NCBI GenBank assembly: GCA_947455585.1
Contig: CANGOY010000053.1
Span: 1-9,790 of the forward strand
Origin: Comamonadaceae bacterium
GTDB taxonomy: Bacteria > Pseudomonadota > Gammaproteobacteria > Burkholderiales > Burkholderiaceae_C
DNA length: 9,790 bases
Direction: 5' to 3'
In this document: positions 5,507 through 9,790 of the stretch, piece after piece
How positions within the stretch are numbered: position 1 is the first letter of the stretch
How the letters are laid out: every line of letters starts with the position of its first letter
Notes under the pieces: model-generated
Databases searched by the model: none
What the model was told of the DNA's origin: nothing
Seen by the model: the letters and a program-made list of their open reading frames with translations, nothing else
Translations under genes and position numbers: made by a program

Positions 5507-5853
5507 GTACGCCACATGGCAAGCGGCTCGCCAAGCTTGAGGCTTCAGCAAGCGAGGGCAGGATGCAAGTACTGGCGGACCTCTACGAAAGTCGCCTTGG
5601 GCGTTTGCCTGTTTGGTTGCATGAGCTCGACTTGGAGCGAATCATCCCGCTTTTGGAGTGCTGTATCCGTATCGGCATGCTGTTGCCGATTGACGATGCG
5701 CTGGAAGCGGATGAGGAGGAGCGAAGAGCTCGGGCTCAAAAGGGTATGCCAGCAAGTAAAAACAACACCGCAAGCAGCAGCATAGTCCACATTTTGTGGG
5801 TAGATTTCATGCGCATGCACTCCGGCAACGTGTCAACGTTGCCGGCTGGGTAG
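5503..5853 (+). CDS. Hypothetical protein, 116 aa, third gene of the cassette
   Basis: Not recognised. ATG 5503 overlaps the stop of the PcfJ-like gene as ATGA (5503-5506), with GAGG at 5494-5497 as ribosome binding site; a GTG two codons earlier is less likely because it overlaps that site. The protein opens with a basic helix (GKRLAKLEAS), continues with an amphipathic stretch rich in Leu and Ile (residues about 35-62, DLERIIPLLECC and IRIGMLLPID) and then a charged run (EADEEERRARAQKG), suggesting a small helical, probably cytoplasmic or DNA/protein-binding partner. The last ten codons are embedded in a perfect 10-bp inverted repeat (5822-5845), so the C-terminal sequence may be dictated by that DNA or RNA structure rather than by protein function. 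Coupled translation suggests matched amounts with the PcfJ-like protein. Confidence 0.62.
   Translation: MSTPHGKRLAKLEASASEGRMQVLADLYESRLGRLPVWLHELDLERIIPLLECCIRIGMLLPIDDALEADEEERRARAQKGMPASKNNTASSSIVHILWVDFMRMHSGNVSTLPAG
5822..5845. repeat. Perfect 10-bp inverted repeat at the end of the cassette
   Basis: CCGGCAACGT (5822-5831) and ACGTTGCCGG (5836-5845) are exact reverse complements around the 4-nt loop GTCA. It lies inside the last codons of the third cassette gene and is not followed by a T tract, so it is not a standard intrinsic terminator. It could stall polymerase, protect the mRNA 3' end or be a protein or recombinase site. Confidence 0.8.
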
Positions 5854-5903
5854 CCATTGATTGGAGTCACTGCTGCTCTCTAAGGTGTGCGACCTACGCT
5901 CGT

Positions 5904-5936
5904 GCGCATTGCGCGGCCGGTGGTGCAATTTGCACC
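5904..5936. repeat. Two adjacent perfect odd-centred palindromes
   Basis: GCGCATTGCGC (5904-5914) and GGTGCAATTTGCACC (5922-5936) are each perfect palindromes around a single central T and lie 7 bp apart, 58 bp after the 10-bp inverted repeat. They sit in the untranslated gap between the cassette and the cupin gene. Operators, hairpin-forming transposition ends or a rho-assisted termination zone are all possible; none is shown by sequence alone. Confidence 0.7.
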
Positions 5937-6004
5937 GTTGCAGCAAGTCCCATCATCACATAAATCAGCTGCCAAATCCTCTCAATGTTTGATTGCGAAA
6001 TGAC

Positions 6005-6028
6005 GTTAGCATTGAGATGCTGGCTAAC
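6005..6028. promoter_or_regulatory. Inverted repeat upstream of the cupin gene, possible operator
   Basis: GTTAGC (6005-6010) and GCTAAC (6023-6028) are perfect reverse complements, with an additional inner GCAT/ATGC pairing (6009-6012 with 6017-6020). It lies 42 bp before the cupin start, where a repressor site or leader hairpin could act. TTGATT at 5989-5994 might be a -35, but no -10 at proper spacing is evident. Confidence 0.35.
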
Positions 6029-6069
6029 AAGCTGCCTGTCCCAATTTCACTACCCATAAGTTTTTATAA

Positions 6070-6720
6070 ATGAATATCAATGCTGATTGCAGTCAGAGAA
6101 TCGTTGTCAATTATCATGATTTACCGTGGATACCTAGTCCTGAATGGGGAGTAGAGAGACGAATGCTTGAGCGTTTAGGTGATGAGGTGGCCAAAGCAAC
6201 TTTTATCGTTCGTTATCAGCCAGGGGCCAAGTTCCAAGCGCATCACCATGAGCTTGGGGAAGAAATCTTGGTTTTGGATGGGACTTTGAGTGATGAGACT
6301 GGCAGCTATCCTGCTGGCACGTACCTCTTGAATCCTCCAGGCTCTTCGCATGTACCGTTCAGTGAAACTGGTTGCACCCTCTTTGTGAAGTTGCGACATC
6401 TGGGCCCAGACCAAGTGGTGCGAGAAGTCATCGACACAACAACAGCGCCTTGGTACCAAGGCATGGTTCCTGGTCTTCAGGTTATGCCACTGATGCAGCA
6501 GGGCAGTGGATCGACCTTAGTTAAGTGGGCCCCGCAAACATTTTTTAATCCACACAGGCACTATGGTGGTGAAGAAATTTTTGTGGTTGATGGTGTGTTT
6601 GAGGATGAGCATGGTCGCTACCCTGCTGGATCGTGGATCAGAAGCCCGCACATGAGTCTGCATCAGCCTTTCAGTAAAGAGGGTTGCACTATCTTTGTGA
6701 AGACTGGGCATTTACTGTAA
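6070..6720 (+). CDS. Double cupin protein, ChrR-type cupin domains
   Basis: A 216-residue protein made of two consecutive small beta-barrel cupin domains of the type found at the C-terminus of the anti-sigma factor ChrR. Domain 1 (about 30-110) carries the likely metal ligands H58, H59, H60 and E64 in HHHELGEEILVLDG, and H94 in PGSSHVPFS. Domain 2 (about 135-216) carries H162, H164 and E168 in NPHRHYGGEEIFVVDG and H198 in SLHQPFS. The repeated GEEI...DG, YPAG and GCT.FVK motifs show an internal duplication. The ChrR zinc-binding anti-sigma domain is absent, so this is not a full ChrR; a cytoplasmic metal-dependent enzyme or sensor is more likely. Related proteins have been tied to reactive oxygen or peroxide responses, which is inference here. 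The ribosome binding site is weak (TAAG about 9 nt upstream). It is followed 57 bp later by a MAPEG gene. Confidence 0.85.
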   Translation: MNINADCSQRIVVNYHDLPWIPSPEWGVERRMLERLGDEVAKATFIVRYQPGAKFQAHHHELGEEILVLDGTLSDETGSYPAGTYLLNPPGSSHVPFSETGCTLFVKLRHLGPDQVVREVIDTTTAPWYQGMVPGLQVMPLMQQGSGSTLVKWAPQTFFNPHRHYGGEEIFVVDGVFEDEHGRYPAGSWIRSPHMSLHQPFSKEGCTIFVKTGHLL

Positions 6721-6777
6721 AGCGACTCGGCGATATCCCATTGAAATATCATCCACTTAACCGCAAAGGAGTTCACG

Positions 6778-7179
6778 ATGCTTCTCATGACCGCAGTTTT
6801 TGCTAGTATCTTGGCATTGATGTTCATCAAACTTTCGTTCGATGTCATCGGTTTTCGACGTAAAAACAAGGTCTCACTTGGAGCAGGAGGCGTCGACGAA
6901 CTTGAAAGAGCAATTCGCGCGCACGGAAATTTTGCCGAATACGTTCCCTTTGGATTATTTTTGATCGGCGCCTTGGAGCTCAATGGCGCGCCCTTAGAGT
7001 TAGTTGCCCCACTGGGCGTTTTACTTATCGCGGGACGCTACTTTCATGCCAAAGGCATCAATGAGCCTCCGCCTGAGTTCACCAACCGTGTACGAGGTAT
7101 GAAGTTGACCTTTGCTGCTCTTGGCTCGTCAAGCATTGTGAACGTAGCTTGGGTGGTCTATCTGCTTTTCAATCGCTAG
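6778..7179 (+). CDS. MAPEG family small membrane protein, YecN-like
   Basis: A 133-residue inner-membrane protein with about four hydrophobic helices. It resembles E. coli YecN and other bacterial MAPEG proteins (membrane-associated proteins in eicosanoid and glutathione metabolism): an early MFIKLSFDVIGFRRKNK segment, the family hallmark ERAIRAHGNFAEYVP around residues 42-56, then LIAGRYFHAKG near 80-90. Eukaryotic MAPEG members use glutathione; for the bacterial YecN group the reaction is not established. The start at 6778 has a strong AAGGAG (6766-6771) at 6-nt spacing. It sits 57 bp after the double cupin gene and 9 bp before the ABC exporter, so the three are probably one transcription unit, possibly for detoxification. 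Confidence 0.9.
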   Translation: MLLMTAVFASILALMFIKLSFDVIGFRRKNKVSLGAGGVDELERAIRAHGNFAEYVPFGLFLIGALELNGAPLELVAPLGVLLIAGRYFHAKGINEPPPEFTNRVRGMKLTFAALGSSSIVNVAWVVYLLFNR

Positions 7180-7188
7180 AGGTTTGAA

Positions 7189-8973
7189 TTGATACTCATG
7201 AAATCATCGCCTCAATCACTCACGGGATTATTTCCATTCATTCGTCCCTATCGTCTGCAGGTCGGCTTAGCTGGGATATTCCTTTTGCTGGCAGCCGCTA
7301 CGACGCTTGCATTCCCATGGGCGCTTCGTCATTTGATTGATGAAGGTTTGGTTCAAACTTCAAGTCCAGACGTATTAGCATCCAAATTTTTTGGGCTTTT
7401 TTTCGTTGCCGCAGCCTTGGCATTTTTTTCTGCTGCACGTTTTTACACTGTCAGTTGGTTGGGTGAAAAAATTACAGTGGATGTCAAGAATGCCGTTTAT
7501 GAGCATGTGCTGCATCAAAGTCCTACATTCTTTGAGACGACTCAATCAGGCGAGGTCTTGTCGCGCTTGTCTAATGACGCAACACTGATTCAGACCATTG
7601 TTGGATCTTCGCTCTCCATGGGCTTACGTAATTTGGTCATGGGCATGGGGGCAGTGATTATGCTGATTTGGACAAACCCATGGCTGATGCTTCAGGTCAT
7701 AGTTGTTCTTTCTGTGGTCGTTTTTCCCAGCGTGTATTTGGGGCGAAGAGTCAGGCGTTTATCAAGAGTAAGCCAAGACCGTGTCGCAGATTCGAGCGCC
7801 ATTGCCTCTGAAGTTTTAAACGCGATCTCGGTCGTGCAAAGTTACACAGCTGAGCATCGTGAAGCTGCACGTTTCAAGAATTCCACTTTACAAGCATTGA
7901 CGTCGTCATTAAAGCGAGTCCGTGCGCGATCGGTTTTGGTTGGTTTCATCATCATGGCATCGAGTGCGGCGCTACTTTGGGGTTTGTATTTAGGGGCATT
8001 GTCTGTTCGGTCTGGCGGCACAACTGCAGGTGAATTAGGTCAAACCGTCATTTATGTCATTTTGTTAGCCAGTGCATTCGCAGTGTTGGGTGAAGTCTAT
8101 GGTGACATTTTGCGAGCGGCCGGAGCCACTGAGCGATTGATGGAGCTTTTGAATACGTGTTCCGATGTGCGTTCTCCGGTGGTTCCTGTGCGCGCGCCTT
8201 GGCCGAAGCACGGTTCTAGTCTTTTACTACGGCATGTGAATTTCAACTATCCGTCTCGTCCATTGCACAGCGCATTAAGTGATGTAACAGGCGAGATAAA
8301 GGCGGGACAGACGGTGGCCATTGTTGGGCCCAGTGGTGCAGGAAAGACGACGCTGTTTTCGCTGTTGATGCGCTTTTACGCACATCAAAATGGTGAATTG
8401 ATTCTTGATGGTGTGCCTATTGAGCGGATGGACTTGAAAGATTTACGCTGCCGTATTGGCGTTGTTCCTCAAGAGCCTGTCGTGTTCTCAGGCACTGTGA
8501 TGGAAAACATCAGATATGGAAAGTCTGATGCAACAGAGCAAGAGGTCTATGCGGCAGCAGAAGCCGCCTTTGCGCATGAATTTATTTCGCAGTTGCCGGA
8601 TGGGTTTGATACTTACCTAGGCGATCGCGGCGTACGTTTGTCGGGGGGACAGCGTCAACGCATTGCGATTGCGCGTGCAATTTTGAAAAATCCACCTCTG
8701 TTGCTACTTGATGAAGCCACGAGTGCGTTGGATGCCAACAGCGAGCGCATGGTTCAGGCGGCATTAGACAAGGCGATGCAGGGGCGAACGACGCTCGTCA
8801 TTGCACACCGTTTGGCAACGGTCAAGCGTGCAGATTGCATTTGGGTGTTGGAACACGGACATTTGGTCGAACAAGGTACCCATGCAGAATTGATTGCCCA
8901 ATCTGGGCTGTATGCCAGTTTGGCTGCGCTACAGTTTTCGCCTTTGGCCGCAAGCGCGAATGGGTTGGCTTAA
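7189..8973 (+). CDS. ABC exporter half-transporter (fused permease and ATPase, MsbA-like)
   Basis: A 594-residue type IV ABC exporter subunit that would work as a dimer in the inner membrane. The transmembrane domain (about 20-310) has six hydrophobic segments, near residues 26-46, 66-86, 145-163, 165-185, 250-270 and 285-305. The nucleotide-binding domain follows: A-loop Y354, Walker A GPSGAGKT (380-387), Q-loop Q428, signature LSGGQ (484-488), Walker B LLLLD with catalytic E509, and switch H540. All catalytic motifs are intact. It belongs to the broad MsbA/BmrA/LmrA multidrug and lipid exporter group; the substrate cannot be told from sequence. Start: TTG at 7189 is well placed after AGAGG (7178-7182), while ATG 7198 is 15 nt from it; the difference is only three residues. 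The codons are visibly more A/T-rich than in ppiD or the dehydrogenase. The stop at 8973 is followed by a 63-bp gap with no clear terminator. Confidence 0.95.
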   Translation: MILMKSSPQSLTGLFPFIRPYRLQVGLAGIFLLLAAATTLAFPWALRHLIDEGLVQTSSPDVLASKFFGLFFVAAALAFFSAARFYTVSWLGEKITVDVKNAVYEHVLHQSPTFFETTQSGEVLSRLSNDATLIQTIVGSSLSMGLRNLVMGMGAVIMLIWTNPWLMLQVIVVLSVVVFPSVYLGRRVRRLSRVSQDRVADSSAIASEVLNAISVVQSYTAEHREAARFKNSTLQALTSSLKRVRARSVLVGFIIMASSAALLWGLYLGALSVRSGGTTAGELGQTVIYVILLASAFAVLGEVYGDILRAAGATERLMELLNTCSDVRSPVVPVRAPWPKHGSSLLLRHVNFNYPSRPLHSALSDVTGEIKAGQTVAIVGPSGAGKTTLFSLLMRFYAHQNGELILDGVPIERMDLKDLRCRIGVVPQEPVVFSGTVMENIRYGKSDATEQEVYAAAEAAFAHEFISQLPDGFDTYLGDRGVRLSGGQRQRIAIARAILKNPPLLLLDEATSALDANSERMVQAALDKAMQGRTTLVIAHRLATVKRADCIWVLEHGHLVEQGTHAELIAQSGLYASLAALQFSPLAASANGLA

Positions 8974-9036
8974 GTAGTCGCCCCATGTTTATCAACAAAG
9001 TTCGAGCTTTTTTGTTCGTACAAATAACCCAATTCA

Positions 9037-9753
9037 ATGATTAACAAAATTGCCGAATCGATTCCAAAAGCCCTAGAGGGCGTGAAAGACGGCTCGACCG
9101 TCTTGATCGGTGGCTTTGGTACCGCCGGAATTCCTGTCGAGTTGATTGAAGGACTTATTGAGCAAGGGGCACGCGATCTGACCGTGGTGAACAACAACGC
9201 AGGCAATGGCGATACAGGGCTTGCCGCCCTGCTCCATACCGGGCGTGTCAAAAAAATCATTTGCAGCTTTCCTCGCCAAGCCGATTCGCATGTGTTTGAT
9301 GCACTTTATCGAAGCGGAAAAATTGAACTTGAACTGGTGCCCCAAGGTAACTTGGCCGAAAGGTTGCGCGCTGCTGGTGCAGGTGTAGGTGCCTTTTTCA
9401 CGCCGACAGGTTACGGCACCGAAATGGCCAGGAACTCGGATGGTCGTCCGAAAGAAACGCGCTTGATCAATGGCAAGCATTACGTCTTGGAATATCCGAT
9501 TCATGGAGACATCGCACTCATCAAGGCACACGCCGGAGATCGTTGGGGCAATTTGATTTATCGAAAAGCGGCACGTAATTTTGGCCCCGTGATGGCCATG
9601 GCGGCCAAGAAAACGGTTGCGACAGTGCACCGCGTGGTGGAGCTCGGCCAGCTCGATCCTGAAGCCATCGTGACCCCTGGAATTTTTGTGAACCACATAG
9701 TTCTAATTGATCACAAGGCAACGGTTGGCGGCGGCTTCAAGACGGCGGTCTAA
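9037..9753 (+). CDS. pcaI: 3-oxoacid CoA-transferase subunit A (3-oxoadipate or succinyl-CoA type)
   Basis: A complete 238-residue alpha subunit of a family I CoA-transferase, which moves CoA from succinyl-CoA to a 3-oxoacid such as 3-oxoadipate. Visible hallmarks are GGFGTAGIP (25-33), NNNAGNGDTG (about 51-60), CSFPRQADS, the stretch KIELELVPQGNLAERLRAAG, FFTPTGYGTEMA and GDIALIKAHAGDRWGNLIY, all typical of PcaI/ScoA; the catalytic glutamate belongs to the beta subunit. Length is near the usual 230-240. The first ATG at 9037 has no convincing Shine-Dalgarno, yet the MINKIAES start is normal for the family. The beta subunit gene starts 10 bp downstream, making a two-gene operon. Sequence alone does not separate 3-oxoadipate from acetoacetate as substrate; the pcaI name is a best fit to the first. 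Confidence 0.92.
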   Translation: MINKIAESIPKALEGVKDGSTVLIGGFGTAGIPVELIEGLIEQGARDLTVVNNNAGNGDTGLAALLHTGRVKKIICSFPRQADSHVFDALYRSGKIELELVPQGNLAERLRAAGAGVGAFFTPTGYGTEMARNSDGRPKETRLINGKHYVLEYPIHGDIALIKAHAGDRWGNLIYRKAARNFGPVMAMAAKKTVATVHRVVELGQLDPEAIVTPGIFVNHIVLIDHKATVGGGFKTAV

Positions 9754-9763
9754 GGAAATTGAT

Positions 9764-9790
9764 ATGAATGCATTCAAACGTCGAACCAAA
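9764..9790 (+). CDS. pcaJ: Start of CoA-transferase subunit B (partial)
   Basis: Only nine codons (MNAFKRRTK) are present before the window ends. ATG 9764 follows AGGAA at 9753-9757 with 6-nt spacing and lies 10 bp after the alpha subunit stop. The basic, threonine-containing start fits PcaJ/ScoB N-termini, and the position directly behind the alpha subunit makes the beta subunit, which carries the catalytic glutamate, the natural expectation. Confidence 0.75.

Noticed and set aside
5822..5936. Integron attC site or ordinary intrinsic terminator
   Set aside because: The palindromes lack the attC core (GTTRRRY with its partner) and lack a T tract, so neither label is supported.
8994..9016. 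Terminator after the ABC transporter
   Set aside because: AACAAA and TTTGTT can pair, but the stem is purely A/T-rich and too weak to call a terminator.
8835..9044. 69-codon + strand ORF overlapping the end of the ABC exporter gene and the CoA-transferase start
   Set aside because: It lies in another frame over the coding end of the exporter, has no ribosome binding site and no recognisable protein features.

Overview
The window reads like a chromosomal segment of a betaproteobacterium, most likely Burkholderiales and probably Comamonadaceae. This is inferred from the protein sequences, the moderately high GC content with lower-GC patches, and the block HU gene - tRNA-Val - ppiD - tRNA-His; hupB followed by ppiD is an order also known from enterobacteria. 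No species can be named from the sequence alone. All recognised genes lie on the + strand.

Region 1 (1-1199): the last codons of an integral membrane protein, then a complete NAD-dependent tartrate/D-malate dehydrogenase of the isopropylmalate dehydrogenase superfamily. Region 2 (1200-3772): a housekeeping block of HU protein (GTG start), tRNA-Val(UAC), a strong hairpin terminator, the membrane-anchored periplasmic chaperone PpiD, a -10 box overlapping the ppiD stop codon, tRNA-His(GUG) and another terminator.

Region 3 (3773-6069) is the unusual part. Right after tRNA-His come about 290 bp of non-coding DNA with short repeats, then a predicted autonomous small RNA (about 4062-4190) with a promoter, a branched fold including a UUCG-capped hairpin, and an intrinsic terminator. 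Next come a second candidate promoter and three genes joined by ATGA stop/start overlaps: an unrecognised 80-residue protein, a 321-residue protein whose second half looks like a diverged PcfJ-type domain, and an unrecognised 116-residue protein. A cluster of three perfect palindromes closes the cassette. Its position 3' of a tRNA, the unfamiliar genes and the RNA/operon pairing make it a good candidate for an uncharacterised mobile or accessory module. No integrase, transposase or duplicated tRNA end is visible in the window.

Region 4 (6070-8973): a tandem ChrR-type double cupin, a MAPEG/YecN-like small membrane protein and an ABC exporter half-transporter, closely spaced and by eye more A/T-rich than regions 1 and 2. 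Region 5 (9037-9790): the alpha subunit of a 3-oxoacid (3-oxoadipate/succinyl) CoA-transferase and the first nine codons of its beta subunit, pointing to aromatic or ketoacid catabolism continuing beyond the window.
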